Below are positions 1 through 11,905 of a stretch of DNA of 64,000 nt, one piece after another (position 1 is the first letter of the stretch; every line of letters begins with the position of its first letter). The notes beneath the pieces were generated by a model. The model was not told the DNA's origin, searched no databases, and saw nothing but the letters and a program-made list of their open reading frames with translations. This DNA is from Comamonadaceae bacterium (GTDB taxonomy: Bacteria > Pseudomonadota > Gammaproteobacteria > Burkholderiales > Burkholderiaceae_C): contig CANCER010000008.1 of the NCBI GenBank assembly GCA_947375135.1, positions 62,001 to 126,000 of the forward strand, given 5' to 3'. The position numbers and the translations under genes were made by a program.

Positions 1-957
1 CGTTCGCTGGAGCGCGGCGTCAACTTCATCGACACAGCCGAGATGTACGCCGTGCCACCCAAGGCCGAGACCTTTCAGACCACCGAAAAAATTGTCGGCA
101 ACTGGCTGGAAAAGAACCCCGGCGCGCGCGACAAACTGGTGCTGGCCACCAAGGTGGCAGGCCCCTCACGCAACATGCCCTGGATTCGCAGTGGCAGCCC
201 CGACCTGACGGGCGCCGACATCATTGCCGCTTGCGAGGGCAGCTTGAAGCGCCTCAAGACCGATGTGATTGACCTCTACCAGATCCACTGGCCCACGCGC
301 AATGTGCCGATGTTCGGCAGCCTGTATTACGAGCCTGCCAAGGAGACGGCGGGGCTTACGTCCATCCACGCACAACTGGAGGCCTTGCACACCCTGGTCA
401 AGGCCGGCAAGGTGCGCGCCATTGGCCTGTCCAACGAGACGTCCTATGGCGTGCACGAGTTTGTGCGCCTCGCCGAGCAGCATGGGCTGCCGCGCATTGC
501 GACGGTGCAGAACGTGTACTGCCTGATCAGCCGGGGCCTGGAAAACGGTCTGGACGAAACCATGCACCGCCTGGACGTGTCCCTGTTGGCCTATTCCCCG
601 TTGGGCTTTGGGCTGCTGACCGGCAAGTACGATGTCTCGGGCACCAGCGGGCCGGACGCACCGGCGCAAGGGCGCATTGCCAAGTACGAGTCCGTGCGCA
701 AGCAGCGCTGGGGCCGGGCAGAGTCGCTGGAGGCGGCGCGGCGTTACAACGCCCTGGCCCAGGAATACGGCATGACGGCGACGCAAATGGCGCTGGCGTT
801 TTGCTACACCAAGTGGCAGGTGCGCAGCACCATCATCGGGGTGACCTCGCTGGCCCAACTGGACGAAGACCTGAACGCCTGGGGCACGACCCTACCGGCG
901 GAACTGCTGCAGAAAATTGATGCGGTGCGCAGGGAGATCCGCGACCCGGCGAACTGA
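1..957 (+). CDS. tas: Tas-like aldo/keto reductase, 5' end outside the window
   Basis: NADP(H)-dependent aldo/keto reductase of the AKR superfamily. The frame is open from base 1, so the gene starts upstream of the window; 318 residues are visible. The segment FIDTAEMY carries the catalytic Asp and Tyr, the Lys lies in LATKVAGPSRN and the His in DLYQIHWP. The VGNWL and YSPLGFGLLTGKY blocks closely match what I recall of E. coli Tas, which is about 346 aa, so only about 30 residues are missing. The physiological substrate of Tas is not settled. The next gene follows 12 bp downstream on the same strand. Confidence 0.9.
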   Translation, partial: RSLERGVNFIDTAEMYAVPPKAETFQTTEKIVGNWLEKNPGARDKLVLATKVAGPSRNMPWIRSGSPDLTGADIIAACEGSLKRLKTDVIDLYQIHWPTRNVPMFGSLYYEPAKETAGLTSIHAQLEALHTLVKAGKVRAIGLSNETSYGVHEFVRLAEQHGLPRIATVQNVYCLISRGLENGLDETMHRLDVSLLAYSPLGFGLLTGKYDVSGTSGPDAPAQGRIAKYESVRKQRWGRAESLEAARRYNALAQEYGMTATQMALAFCYTKWQVRSTIIGVTSLAQLDEDLNAWGTTLPAELLQKIDAVRREIRDPAN

Positions 958-969
958 ACCCAGGCGCCC

Positions 970-1455
970 ATGGCAAAACACGTTTCAGAAACCCCGGCCA
1001 CCCAACTGCTCAAGAGCCACAAGGTGGTGTTTACCGAGCATGCATACGACTACCTGGAGCATGGCGGCGCGCTGCACAGCGCCGAAGTGCTGGGGTTCGA
1101 TCCGTTCATGGTGGTCAAGACCCTGATCATGCAGGACCAGGACGCCAAGCCGCTGGTGGTCCTGATGCATGGCAACCGCAAGGTGTCTACCAAAAATCTG
1201 GCACGCCAGATCGGCGCCAAGTCGGTCGAGCCCTGTGCCCCCGAGGTGGCCAACCGCCACAGCGGCTATCTCGTGGGCGGCACCTCGCCCTTCGGTACGC
1301 GCAAGGACATGCCGGTGTACATGGAAGAGACTATCCTTGGCTTGCCGCGCATCCTCATCAACGGGGGGCGGCGCGGCTATCTGGTGGGGCTGGATCCGCA
1401 GGTCTGCCTGCAGTTGCTGGCGGCAAAGAAGGTACAGTGCGCGCTGGCCGATTGA
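970..1455 (+). CDS. ybaK: YbaK/EbsC-family Cys-tRNA(Pro) deacylase
   Basis: A 161-residue single-domain protein of the YbaK/ProX trans-editing family, which hydrolyses mischarged Cys-tRNA(Pro) in the cytoplasm. Family features are the Lys in [17 protein letters not shown], the Gly-rich [12 protein letters not shown] loop and the closing [16 protein letters not shown] segment. Length is typical. It follows the tas-like gene closely on the same strand and precedes plsY by about 40 bp, so these genes may share a transcript. An exact split between YbaK and a related free-standing editing enzyme cannot be made from sequence reading alone. Confidence 0.88.
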   Translation: MAKHVSETPATQLLKSHKVVFTEHAYDYLEHGGALHSAEVLGFDPFMVVKTLIMQDQDAKPLVVLMHGNRKVSTKNLARQIGAKSVEPCAPEVANRHSGYLVGGTSPFGTRKDMPVYMEETILGLPRILINGGRRGYLVGLDPQVCLQLLAAKKVQCALAD

Positions 1456-1498
1456 GAAGCGGCTTGGGAAGAAGCGGCATTTCACAGGAGAACTTGGT

Positions 1499-2140
1499 TT
1501 GAATTCGTTTGCAATGGTCTACACCGTATTGGCAACCCTGGCAGCGTATGCCATGGGCTCACTGTCTTTTGCCGTCATCGTCAGCCGCGTCATGGGCCTG
1601 AACGATCCGCGCACCTATGGCAGCAAGAACCCAGGCGCGACCAATGTGCTGCGTTCGGGCAGCAAGGCCGCTGCGGTGGTGACGCTGTTGCTGGATGCGC
1701 TCAAGGGCTGGCTGCCCGTGGTGCTGGTCAAGTGGTATGGCAAGCCCTACGGGCTGGAAGAGGGCACATTGGCGCTGGTGGGGCTGGCGGCGTTTTTGGG
1801 GCATCTGTATCCGGTGTTCTTCCGCTTTGTCGGCGGCAAGGGCGTGGCCACTGCGCTGGGAGTGATCGTGGGTGTCAACCCCTTGTTGGGGCTGGCCGTG
1901 GGTGCGTCCTGGGTGGTTGTGGCCTATTTTTCGCGGTACTCTTCACTGGCCTCGCTGGTGGCGGCGGTGTTCGCGCCGGTGTACTACCTGTTCGGTGACG
2001 GTGTGGCCTGGTATGCCGACGGCCGTGTGGCCTTGTTCATGGCCGTCATGACCGGCCTGTTGTTCTGGCGCCATTCCGAAAACATCAACCGCCTGATCAA
2101 AGGCACCGAATCGCGCCTGGGCCAGAAAAAGGCCTCGTAG
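1499..2140 (+). CDS. plsY: Glycerol-3-phosphate acyltransferase PlsY
   Basis: Integral membrane acyltransferase that uses acyl-phosphate to acylate glycerol-3-phosphate, the first step of phospholipid synthesis. The protein is almost entirely hydrophobic with several membrane spans. It carries the PlsY signature GSKNPGATN at residues 41-49 and the conserved [10 protein letters not shown] loop near residue 110. I chose the TTG at 1499 because an AGGAG ribosome site (1486-1490) lies 8 bases before it; the first ATG, at 1514, is too far from that site. The 213-aa product is of normal length. The gene converges on an HD-GYP-like gene with only 6 bp between stops. Confidence 0.9.
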   Translation: MNSFAMVYTVLATLAAYAMGSLSFAVIVSRVMGLNDPRTYGSKNPGATNVLRSGSKAAAVVTLLLDALKGWLPVVLVKWYGKPYGLEEGTLALVGLAAFLGHLYPVFFRFVGGKGVATALGVIVGVNPLLGLAVGASWVVVAYFSRYSSLASLVAAVFAPVYYLFGDGVAWYADGRVALFMAVMTGLLFWRHSENINRLIKGTESRLGQKKAS

Positions 2141-2146
2141 CCGCGA

Positions 2147-3106
2147 TTAAACGGAAGCGGTGGCCTGGTTGCCCAGCAGCAGAATCTGGTAGTGGTTGAG
2201 TTGGGCCCGCACGCTGGACGCAGGCAGTGCGGCTCGTATGTGGGGGGCGCCCCGGGCCGTGGCGTGCAGTCGCGGCTCATGCAACACTTGCCCCTGGGCT
2301 GAGCCCACAATCGCAACAAAAGGCATGTTGGCCTGCAGGCTGCGCCGCAACACCACGCCGAGCTCGTTGTTGTCCATGCGCACGTAGGTGCCGGGCGGGC
2401 ACAGGCCTACGACGCGCATCAGGGCGTGGCCGATTTCATTCGACTTGGCGGAACTGTTGGCAATGACCGCACGTGCCGACTCGGTGGCACTGCGGCCTGC
2501 CCGTGACAAGCGCGGGCTGATCATGGCCGCATAGCGGTCGACCATTTTCAAAATCCGGCTCAGGCTGGTGGTGGGCGCGACGCTGCGAAAGCCGCCGGCG
2601 TCTACGGCGTTGTCGTGGTGCTTGCCCACGATTTCCAGCCAGTCATCGTCCTGCACTCCCATTTCTCCCAGCAGCGTGGCACCCTTCACGGGGTGGTTAC
2701 GGATCATTTCCTGCTGTAGCGGGGAAGGTTTTTCAGTCTGGTTGGCCAGGACATCCTGCATCTCTGTCATGGCCACATTCATGGTCAGCGCTGCATGCAC
2801 CAGACTGTCGCGTTCCTTGAGCGGCAAGGCCAACTCTTTGGCAATCAGGTGGCACAACACGGCGCACACCAAGGCGTGGGATGCGCTGTAGCCCACTGGT
2901 GAGTTACTGGCCAGCTGGAACAGCAGGTACAGGCCGGCATCCGGGTCGCGCTGCATCAGGCTTTGCATCCAGCGGTCGTATTGCAGCGTGCGGTGAACAA
3001 ACTCCTGGGTGGCCGCAGGGCTGCTCAGAATGATGCCCAGGCCGGACTCCAGGTCCGACCATTCGGCCAACAGGTCCTCGTATTCGTTTTCGTCCTTGAC
3101 GAGCAT
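2147..3106 (-). CDS. Degenerate HD-GYP/HD-domain protein
   Basis: A 319-residue cytoplasmic protein resembling the HD-GYP class of cyclic-di-GMP phosphodiesterases. The fold can be followed through SASHALVCAVLC, RNHPVKGATLLGEMG and EIVGKHHDNAVDAGG. The usual HD pair is HA (SHALV) and the HHExxDGxGYP block is reduced to KHHDNAVDAGG, so the metal site and the GYP signature are incomplete. That suggests a binding or scaffold role rather than catalysis, but this is inference. It is convergent with plsY, and its start lies just downstream of yajQ on the same strand, so it may be cotranscribed with that gene, whose product family includes cyclic-di-GMP binders. Confidence 0.7.
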   Translation of the reverse strand: MLVKDENEYEDLLAEWSDLESGLGIILSSPAATQEFVHRTLQYDRWMQSLMQRDPDAGLYLLFQLASNSPVGYSASHALVCAVLCHLIAKELALPLKERDSLVHAALTMNVAMTEMQDVLANQTEKPSPLQQEMIRNHPVKGATLLGEMGVQDDDWLEIVGKHHDNAVDAGGFRSVAPTTSLSRILKMVDRYAAMISPRLSRAGRSATESARAVIANSSAKSNEIGHALMRVVGLCPPGTYVRMDNNELGVVLRRSLQANMPFVAIVGSAQGQVLHEPRLHATARGAPHIRAALPASSVRAQLNHYQILLLGNQATASV

Positions 3107-3121
3107 GGCGCGTTGGCGCCT

Positions 3122-3607
3122 CTAGTCGCGGAAGTTGTTGAAGCTCAGTGGCACGTCCGGTACGTCTTTTTTAATCAGGGCCATGGCAGCCTGCAGATCG
3201 TCGCGCTTGGCGCCGGTGACGCGCACGGCATCGCCTTGGATAGCAGCCTGCACCTTGATTTTGCTGTCCTTGATCAGGCGCTGGATCTTTTTGGAGACTT
3301 CGGTCTCGATGCCGTTGCGCACCTTGATCACCAGCTTGACCTTGTCGCCGCCGATCTTGGTCACGTCGCCCTTGTCCAGAAAGCGCACATCCACATTGCG
3401 CTTGGTCAGCTTGTTGTGCAGCACGTCTTCAATCTGCTGGATCTGGAAATCGGCATCGCCAATCAGGGTGATTTCCTTGTCTTTGAGCTCAATGCTTGCG
3501 GACGTGCCCTTGAAGTCAAAACGGGTCCCGATTTCCTTGGCGGTGTTGTCTACGCCGTTCTTCACTTCGGTCAGATCGGGTTCGCAAACGGTATCAAAAG
3601 AGGGCAT
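3122..3607 (-). CDS. yajQ: YajQ-family (UPF0234) nucleotide-binding protein
   Basis: Small cytoplasmic protein with two similar alpha/beta halves. In Xanthomonas and Pseudomonas, family members bind cyclic-di-GMP and affect transcription. Visible family features are the N-terminal MPSFDTV start, [14 protein letters not shown] and the C-terminal [12 protein letters not shown] chose the ATG at 3607 because it gives the standard MPSFD N-terminus and the usual 161 residues; an in-frame TTG four codons earlier is possible. The gene is divergent from murB with about 36 bp between starts, leaving very little room for two promoters. Confidence 0.93.
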   Translation of the reverse strand: MPSFDTVCEPDLTEVKNGVDNTAKEIGTRFDFKGTSASIELKDKEITLIGDADFQIQQIEDVLHNKLTKRNVDVRFLDKGDVTKIGGDKVKLVIKVRNGIETEVSKKIQRLIKDSKIKVQAAIQGDAVRVTGAKRDDLQAAMALIKKDVPDVPLSFNNFRD

Positions 3608-3643
3608 GGGTTTACTCAAAAAATGCGGTGAGACAATGCCACC

Positions 3644-4708
3644 ATGTTAGTCGAGAAAAACGTCCCACTCCAGCCCTTCAACACCTTCCACATTGTGGCC
3701 AAGGCCCACGCCCTGGTGCGTATTGCCAGCGAGCAGGACCTGCTGGCCGTGCTGGCAGATCCCCGGTTGTCGGCCCTGCCGAAGTTTGTGCTCGGGGGCG
3801 GTAGCAACATCGTACTCACCGGGGATGTCAAGCCGCTGGTGCTCAAGGTCGAGATCCCCGGCAAGCGTCTGCTGCAGGACAGCGGACGCCACTTTATTGT
3901 CGAAGCCGGTGCCGGTGAAAGCTGGCACGACTTCGTGGCCTGGACGCTGGAACAAGGCTATCCGGGCCTGGAAAACATGGCCATGATTCCCGGCACGGTG
4001 GGCGCCTCGCCGGTGCAGAACGTGGGTGCCTATGGCGTGGAACTGCAGGACCGCTTTGATTCGTTGGACGCCATGGACTTGCAGTCCGGTGAAATTTTCA
4101 CCCTGAACGCTGCCCAATGTGCGTTTGGCTACCGCGACTCGGTGTTCAAGCATGCCAGCCGTTCTGACGGCCACCAGGCGCTGGGCCTGAAAGACCGCGT
4201 CCTGATTTTGCGCGTGCGCTTTGCCCTGCCCAAGGTCTGGAAGCCGGTGCTGGGCTATGCCGATATCGAAAAGAAAATGGCCGCAGACGGCGTCAGCAGC
4301 CCGGATGCGCAGCAGATTTTTGACTGGATCTGCGCCATCCGGCGCGCCAAGCTGCCGGACCCGGCCGTGATCGGCAATGCCGGCAGCTTCTTCAAGAACC
4401 CCACCGTCAGCCCCGAGCAGTGCGCCGACATCATCTTGCGCGACCCCAAGGTGGTGCACTACCTGCTGGCCGACGGCTCGGTCAAGCTGGCGGCCGGTTG
4501 GCTGATCGACTCCTGCGGCTGGCGCGGCAAGTCGGTGGGCCAGGCTGGCGTTTACGAAAAGCAGGCCCTGGTGCTGGTGAACCGCGGTTCCGGCAGCGAC
4601 GGCCTGGGCGCCACCGGCGGCGAGGTGATGACGCTGGCCCGGGCAATTCAGACCAGCGTCTATGAGCGCTTTGGCCTGATGCTGGAGCCTGAGCCGGTGG
4701 TGCTGTAG
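3644..4708 (+). CDS. murB: UDP-N-acetylenolpyruvoylglucosamine reductase MurB
   Basis: FAD-dependent reductase that converts UDP-GlcNAc-enolpyruvate to UDP-MurNAc in cytoplasmic peptidoglycan synthesis. The FAD domain shows LGGGSNIVL near residue 50 and [22 protein letters not shown] near residue 110. The substrate domain contains [10 protein letters not shown], including the catalytic Ser region. At 354 residues it is the type I (E. coli-like) form with the extra C-terminal insertions. It is divergent from yajQ. Confidence 0.96.
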   Translation: MLVEKNVPLQPFNTFHIVAKAHALVRIASEQDLLAVLADPRLSALPKFVLGGGSNIVLTGDVKPLVLKVEIPGKRLLQDSGRHFIVEAGAGESWHDFVAWTLEQGYPGLENMAMIPGTVGASPVQNVGAYGVELQDRFDSLDAMDLQSGEIFTLNAAQCAFGYRDSVFKHASRSDGHQALGLKDRVLILRVRFALPKVWKPVLGYADIEKKMAADGVSSPDAQQIFDWICAIRRAKLPDPAVIGNAGSFFKNPTVSPEQCADIILRDPKVVHYLLADGSVKLAAGWLIDSCGWRGKSVGQAGVYEKQALVLVNRGSGSDGLGATGGEVMTLARAIQTSVYERFGLMLEPEPVVL

Positions 4709-4759
4709 ACGATTTCCCTTGCGGCGCGCAGGGGGGGCGCAAAGGATTACAGTGCTTGT

Positions 4760-7080
<2,321 letters not shown>

Positions 7081-7398
7081 TTATGCGTAGTGGCAGATGT
7101 AGTGGTAAGCATCCGCCACGCGGATATCAAACTTGGAGTGGGCCGGCACGCTAAACGAATCGCCTTCGGCCTGTGCCACCCAGGTGTCGGAGCCAGCCAG
7201 CTTGTACTCACAGCCGCCACCCACGCATTCCATGATTTCGGCAGCGCCCGTGCCAAAGGTCAGGCTGGCGGCCAGCACGACACCCACCGATTTCTTGGTG
7301 CCGTCGGCCAGCGTGAAGCTGTGGCTGACGCATTTGCCGTCGAAATAGACGTTGGCTTTGGTGGCGAGGGTGACGTTGTCGAATTGGGTGGTGGTCAT
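7081..7398 (-). CDS. ppnP: Pyrimidine/purine nucleoside phosphorylase PpnP
   Basis: Small cupin-fold enzyme (formerly DUF1255/YaiE) that phosphorolyses several nucleosides to free base and ribose-1-phosphate. The 105-residue sequence matches the family throughout, with VTLATKANVYFDGKCVSH at the start, GVVLAASLTFGTGAAEIMECVGGGCEY in the middle and the cupin strand DSFSVPAHSKFDIRV near the end. It precedes argG in the direction of transcription. Confidence 0.93.
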   Translation of the reverse strand: MTTTQFDNVTLATKANVYFDGKCVSHSFTLADGTKKSVGVVLAASLTFGTGAAEIMECVGGGCEYKLAGSDTWVAQAEGDSFSVPAHSKFDIRVADAYHYICHYA

Positions 7399-7431
7399 GG
7401 AGGGTGCTGGCAGAGAGGTAAAGCGCTGATT

Positions 7432-7788
7432 TTAAGGGAGGCGCTCTGCAAACCATTCTGGCTTGAAGCCGACCGTCACCCGGCCATCCGCCCACACCAC
7501 CACCGGGCGCTTGATGACGCTGCTGTGGGCCAGCATCACGGCGATGGCCGAGGCGTCATCCACCACCGTGGCGTGCACCTCGGGCCCCAGACTGCGCCAG
7601 GTCGGCCCCTTGCGGTTGATCAGGGTGTCACGGCCCAAGGTTGCTAGCCATGCGGGCAGCAGATCGGCCGGGACACCTTGCTTCTTGAAGTCGTGAAACA
7701 CGTAGCCCACGCCCTGCGCGGTGAGCCAGTCGCGGGCCTTTTTGATCGTGTCGCAGTTCGGGATGCCGTAGAGCTGTATGGTTTTCAT
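7432..7788 (-). CDS. ArsC/Spx/MgsR-family thioredoxin-fold protein (YffB type)
   Basis: 118-residue thioredoxin-fold protein of the arsenate-reductase-like family. It begins MKTIQLYGIPNCDTIKKARDW, in which IPNCDTIKKA has one cysteine in the redox position, as in E. coli YffB and unlike CxxC thioredoxins. The later RPVVV segment carries the conserved Arg-Pro. The reading frame stays open well upstream, but that part is antisense to folC. I chose ATG 7788, where the family N-terminus begins; ATG codons at 7797 and 7800 would add only MMAR. True arsenate reductase activity is not implied. Divergent from folC. Confidence 0.88.
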   Translation of the reverse strand: MKTIQLYGIPNCDTIKKARDWLTAQGVGYVFHDFKKQGVPADLLPAWLATLGRDTLINRKGPTWRSLGPEVHATVVDDASAIAVMLAHSSVIKRPVVVWADGRVTVGFKPEWFAERLP

Positions 7789-7836
7789 GCGCGCCATCAT
7801 GCCACCCGGTCTGCCGCTGGGCGACAATTCCGGCCT

Positions 7837-9147
7837 ATGACCACTTCCTTCACCACATTGCCCGAGTGGCTCGCCTATTGCGAGCAGTTGCATCCCAAGA
7901 ACATCGACATGGGGCTGGAGCGCGTGCGCACCGTGGCAGACCGCATGGGCCTGCGCTTTTCCTCCACGGTGATCACCGTGGCCGGCACCAATGGCAAGGG
8001 CTCGACCTGCGCCATGCTGGAGTCCATCCTGCGCCAGGCCGGTTACAAGACCGGCGTTTACAGTTCGCCGCATCTGGTGCAGTTTGAGGAGCGGCTGCGG
8101 CTAAACGGCGAGATGGTGTCTGCCAACGCGCTGGTGGCCGGCTTTGCCGCCGTGGAGCGGGCCCGGGTGCAGGGCGAGATGGTGTCGCTGACCTATTTTG
8201 AATTCAGCACGCTGGCCATTTTTGACGTGATGCGCCATGCCGGGCTGGACGCGGTAATTCTGGAAGTGGGCCTGGGTGGCCGTCTGGACGCTGTCAACAT
8301 CATCGATACCGACTGCGCCATCATCACCAGCATCGACCTGGACCACATGGAACTGCTGGGCAACAACCGCGAAACCATCGGCCTGGAGAAGGCCGGCATC
8401 ATGCGTACCGGCCGCCCGGTGGTGGTGAGCGACCCGGTGCCCCCGCAATCCGTGCTGGACCGTGCGATGGAAGTGGGCGCCGACCTGTGGCGTGTGGGGC
8501 AGGACTTCAATATCTCCGGCGACAAGCAGCAATGGGGCTGGGCCGGGCGCGGCAGGCGTTACAGCGGTCTGGCGTACCCCGCACTGCGCGGTGCCAACCA
8601 GCTGGTCAATGCCGCCGGCGTGCTGGCGGCATTGACCGCTGTGCGTGAGTTGCTGCCGGTAACGGCCCAGGCGGTGCGCAACGGCCTGGCCTTTGTCGAG
8701 CTGACCGGGCGCTTCCAGATCATCCCGGGGCAGCCCACGCTGGTGCTGGACGTGGCGCACAACCCGCATTCGGTGGCGGCCCTCGCCGCCAATCTGGATG
8801 CCATGGGCTTCTTTCCGACCACCCATGCGGTGTTTGGTGCCATGGCCGACAAGGATCTGGCGCCCATGCTGGCCAAGGTGGGTCCCCTGCTGGACCGCTG
8901 GTATTTCACCGACCTGCCCACGCCGCGTGCCGCCAGCGGCGTTGCGCTGCAGGCCGCGTGGGAAGCACAAAACACCCGCAAGGATGCCAAGGCGCAGGCC
9001 TTTGCGACGCCCGATGCCGCACTCAAGGCGGCCATCGCCGCCGCAGACCCCGCTGATAGAATCGTTGTATTCGGGTCCTTTTACACAGTGGGCGGTATCT
9101 TGCAACAGGGTTTGCCCCGCCTGAACGCCACCCACCTGTCACCTTAA
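7837..9147 (+). CDS. folC: Bifunctional folylpolyglutamate synthase/dihydrofolate synthase
   Basis: Mur-ligase-family enzyme that adds glutamate to dihydropteroate and folates. The P-loop reads TVAGTNGKGSTCAMLESIL near residue 50. EVGLGGRLDAVNIID and SIDLDHMELLGNNRETIGLEKAGI are the conserved central and folate-binding blocks, and LDVAHNPHSVAAL marks the start of the C-terminal domain. Translation from the ATG at 7837 gives 436 residues, a normal length; the open frame upstream of it has no homology. It opens the run folC-SPOR-cvpA-purF-metZ-gltX, a conserved order in Burkholderiales. Confidence 0.96.
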   Translation: MTTSFTTLPEWLAYCEQLHPKNIDMGLERVRTVADRMGLRFSSTVITVAGTNGKGSTCAMLESILRQAGYKTGVYSSPHLVQFEERLRLNGEMVSANALVAGFAAVERARVQGEMVSLTYFEFSTLAIFDVMRHAGLDAVILEVGLGGRLDAVNIIDTDCAIITSIDLDHMELLGNNRETIGLEKAGIMRTGRPVVVSDPVPPQSVLDRAMEVGADLWRVGQDFNISGDKQQWGWAGRGRRYSGLAYPALRGANQLVNAAGVLAALTAVRELLPVTAQAVRNGLAFVELTGRFQIIPGQPTLVLDVAHNPHSVAALAANLDAMGFFPTTHAVFGAMADKDLAPMLAKVGPLLDRWYFTDLPTPRAASGVALQAAWEAQNTRKDAKAQAFATPDAALKAAIAAADPADRIVVFGSFYTVGGILQQGLPRLNATHLSP

Positions 9148-9173
9148 ACCCCTAAATCCGCGCAAGCGCATCC

Positions 9174-9878
9174 ATGGCATTTTTCAAACTTCGCAGAGCC
9201 GCCGGGGAACAGCCGGCACTGGCACCAGCCCCTGAGAGCGTGGATGCGTTGCGCAAGCGCGCGCGTTACCGCCTGGCGGGTGCGGCGATTCTGGTGCTGG
9301 CCGGTGTGGTCGGTTTCCCCCTGTTGTTTGACAACCAGCCGCGCCCGATAGCGGTGGATATTCCGATCGATATTCCGGACAAGGCCAAGGTCAAACCGCT
9401 GGTGGTGGCCCCGGTCAGCGATGCCAAACCCGGCGTGGCAGCGGCCCCTGCTGAGCCCGTGGCTTCCGTGCCTGTGACCGCAGTTCCCGAAGTCGCGATT
9501 TCTCACGCTGCCAGCGGACCCGTGGCGCTTCCCAAGCCCGTAGCCATTCCGGTGCCTGTCCAGGCCGAAGAAAAGCCCGTGGCCAAGCCTGAAGCCAAGG
9601 CAGAACCCAAGCCGGCTGAGAAAAAGTCCGACAAGCCAGCCGACAGCGCGGGACGCTTTGTGGTGCAGTTTGGTGCTTTTACCGACGCAGCCCACGCCCG
9701 CGAAGCGCGCCTCAAGGTCGAAAAGACCGGTCTCAAAACCTATGCGCAAATTGCGGAAACCCCGGAAGGGAAGAAGTTTCGCGTCCGCGTGGGTCCGTAT
9801 GAGAAACGCAGTGACGCTGAGAAAGCCGCCGAAAAGATCAAAATGATTGGCCTGCCTGTAGCCATTCTGGGGCTGTAA
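9174..9878 (+). CDS. SPOR-domain membrane protein (DedD-like)
   Basis: 234-residue inner-membrane protein with a short cytoplasmic N-terminus, one transmembrane segment at about residues 27-46 (LAGAAILVLAGVVGFPLLF), a Pro/Ala/Lys/Val-rich periplasmic linker to about residue 155, and a C-terminal SPOR domain starting at RFVVQFGAFTDAAHAREAR. SPOR domains bind denuded glycan strands at the septum. This architecture and the position between folC and cvpA fit DedD, which helps cell constriction. The linker is low complexity and will not align well with homologues. Confidence 0.88.
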   Translation: MAFFKLRRAAGEQPALAPAPESVDALRKRARYRLAGAAILVLAGVVGFPLLFDNQPRPIAVDIPIDIPDKAKVKPLVVAPVSDAKPGVAAAPAEPVASVPVTAVPEVAISHAASGPVALPKPVAIPVPVQAEEKPVAKPEAKAEPKPAEKKSDKPADSAGRFVVQFGAFTDAAHAREARLKVEKTGLKTYAQIAETPEGKKFRVRVGPYEKRSDAEKAAEKIKMIGLPVAILGL

Positions 9879-9881
9879 GCA

Positions 9882-10385
9882 GTGCCTGTTGCTTTGGCGC
9901 CCCTCGACTGGGCATGCCTGGCGGTGTTGCTGGTCTCGCTGCTGGTGGGCGCGTGGCGCGGTCTGGTGGTGGAGGTGTTGTCTCTGGCCAGCTGGCTGGC
10001 CGCCTTTGTGCTGGCCCAGTGGTTTGCCCCGGATATGGCCGCCAAACTCCCTATAGCCGGAGCTGCCGAGCCCGTGCGCTACGCTGCCGGTTTTGTACTG
10101 GTGTTTGTGGCCACGCTGTTTGCCGGTGCGCTGATCGGCTTCGTCGTCTCCAAGTTGCTGTCCGCGGTGGGGCTGGGCTTCATCAACCGCTTGCTGGGTG
10201 CGCTGTTTGGTGTGCTGCGCGGTGTTCTATTGATTCTGGCCGCCACAGTCGTGGTGGGCATGACACCCTGGAAGTCGTCTGCCGAGTGGCAGGCTTCTGT
10301 GGGCGCGCGTTGGGCGACAGCAACACTGGACATCTTGAAGCCCGTGCTGCCGCAAGAGTTCGGAAAATATTTACCTACTACCTGA
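9882..10385 (+). CDS. cvpA: CvpA-family membrane protein
   Basis: 167-residue hydrophobic protein with about four predicted membrane segments and the family N-terminus LDWACLAVLLVSLLVGAWRG followed by VEVLSLASWLAAFVLA. CvpA was named for colicin V production in E. coli; its biochemical function is unknown. It starts with GTG at 9882, three bases after the SPOR gene stop, and purF follows after 10 bp, so translational coupling is likely. Confidence 0.92.
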   Translation: MPVALAPLDWACLAVLLVSLLVGAWRGLVVEVLSLASWLAAFVLAQWFAPDMAAKLPIAGAAEPVRYAAGFVLVFVATLFAGALIGFVVSKLLSAVGLGFINRLLGALFGVLRGVLLILAATVVVGMTPWKSSAEWQASVGARWATATLDILKPVLPQEFGKYLPTT

Positions 10386-10395
10386 GTCATAAAAC

Positions 10396-11898
10396 ATGTG
10401 TGGAATAGTCGGCGTTGTCAGTAACGCACCGGTCAACCAGTTGATATACGACACCTTGCTGCTGCTGCAGCACCGCGGTCAGGATGCGGCGGGGATTGTG
10501 ACCCAGCAGGAACGCAAGTTCTTCATGCACAAGGCCAAGGGCATGGTGCGCGATGTGTTCCGCACCCGCGACATGCGCTCACTGCCGGGCAACTGCGGCC
10601 TGGGCCAGGTGCGCTACCCCACGGCCGGTAACGCCTTTAGCGAAGAAGAGGCGCAGCCCTTCTACGTCAACGCGCCGTTTGGCATCGTGCTGGTGCACAA
10701 CGGCAACCTGACCAATGCCCATGCGCTCAAAAGCGAGCTGTTCCTCACCGACCACCGCCACATCAACACCGAGAGCGACTCCGAAGTGCTGCTCAATGTG
10801 CTGGCGCATGAGATCGAACGCACCACGCGTGGCGCCGATTTGCAACCGCTGGACCTTTTCAACGCGGTGCGCCAGGTGCACAAGCGCGTCAAGGGCTCGT
10901 ACGCCGTGATCGCGCTGATTGCGGGCCATGGCGTGCTGGCCTTCCGCGATCCGTTCGGCATTCGTCCCCTGTGCATGGGCCGCAACGACGAAGGCAATGT
11001 GGTCGTGGCCAGCGAATCTGTGGCGCTCGAGGGTACCGGCCACCAGTTTGACCGCGACATCAATCCGGGTGAAGCGGTGTTCATCGATCTGCAAGGCAAG
11101 GTGCACGCAGAGCAATGCGCCGAGTCACCGTCGCTGAATCCCTGCATTTTCGAATTCGTCTACCTGGCCCGCCCGGACTCGGTGATGGATGGCATCTCGG
11201 TGTACCAGGCGCGTTTGAACCTGGGTGAGACCTTGGCCAAGCGCGTGGTCTCCACCGTGCCACCGAATGAAATTGACGTGGTCATCCCGATTCCCGAATC
11301 CAGCCGCCCGAGTGCGGCGCAGTTGGCGCAATTGCTGGGTCTGCCCTACCGCGAAGGTTTTGTGAAGAACCGCTACGTAGGCCGCACCTTCATCATGCCG
11401 GGCCAGGCCGTGCGCAAGAAATCCGTGCGCCAGAAGCTCAACGTGATTGCCAGCGAGTTCAAGGGCCGCAACGTGCTGCTGGTCGATGACTCCATCGTGC
11501 GCGGCACCACCAGCCGCGAGATCGTGCAAATGGCGCGTGACGCCGGCGCGCGCAAGGTCTATATGGCCAGTGCCGCGCCACCGGTGCGCTTTCCCAATGT
11601 GTATGGCATCGACATGCCCACCCCCAACGAGCTGGTGGCGCACAACCGCACGGTGGAAGAAATCCGCGAAATCATCGGCTGCGACGCCCTGATTTACCAG
11701 GACGTGGAAGCCATGAAAAAAGCCGTTGCATCGCTGAACAAGGACTTGGCCGGTTTCGATGCCTCCTGCTTTGATGGCGTTTACGTCACCGGTGACATCA
11801 CGGCGGCCGACATCACGCGCCTGGGTGCGAGCCGCGTGGGCGGCGAAGAAGGTATGGAAGACAACTCGCGCCTGGCCTTGCCAAACCACGGAAATTGA
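10396..11898 (+). CDS. purF: Amidophosphoribosyltransferase
   Basis: First committed enzyme of purine synthesis, making phosphoribosylamine from PRPP and glutamine. After Met removal the N-terminal Cys of MCGIVGVV is the glutaminase nucleophile. The class II amidotransferase domain contains GLGQVRYPTAGN and HNGNLTNA. The C-terminal phosphoribosyltransferase domain has the PRPP loop VLLVDDSIVRGTTSREIV near residue 365. The 500 residues are normal for the family. Confidence 0.98.
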   Translation: MCGIVGVVSNAPVNQLIYDTLLLLQHRGQDAAGIVTQQERKFFMHKAKGMVRDVFRTRDMRSLPGNCGLGQVRYPTAGNAFSEEEAQPFYVNAPFGIVLVHNGNLTNAHALKSELFLTDHRHINTESDSEVLLNVLAHEIERTTRGADLQPLDLFNAVRQVHKRVKGSYAVIALIAGHGVLAFRDPFGIRPLCMGRNDEGNVVVASESVALEGTGHQFDRDINPGEAVFIDLQGKVHAEQCAESPSLNPCIFEFVYLARPDSVMDGISVYQARLNLGETLAKRVVSTVPPNEIDVVIPIPESSRPSAAQLAQLLGLPYREGFVKNRYVGRTFIMPGQAVRKKSVRQKLNVIASEFKGRNVLLVDDSIVRGTTSREIVQMARDAGARKVYMASAAPPVRFPNVYGIDMPTPNELVAHNRTVEEIREIIGCDALIYQDVEAMKKAVASLNKDLAGFDASCFDGVYVTGDITAADITRLGASRVGGEEGMEDNSRLALPNHGN

Positions 11899-11905
11899 TC
11901 TGCCC

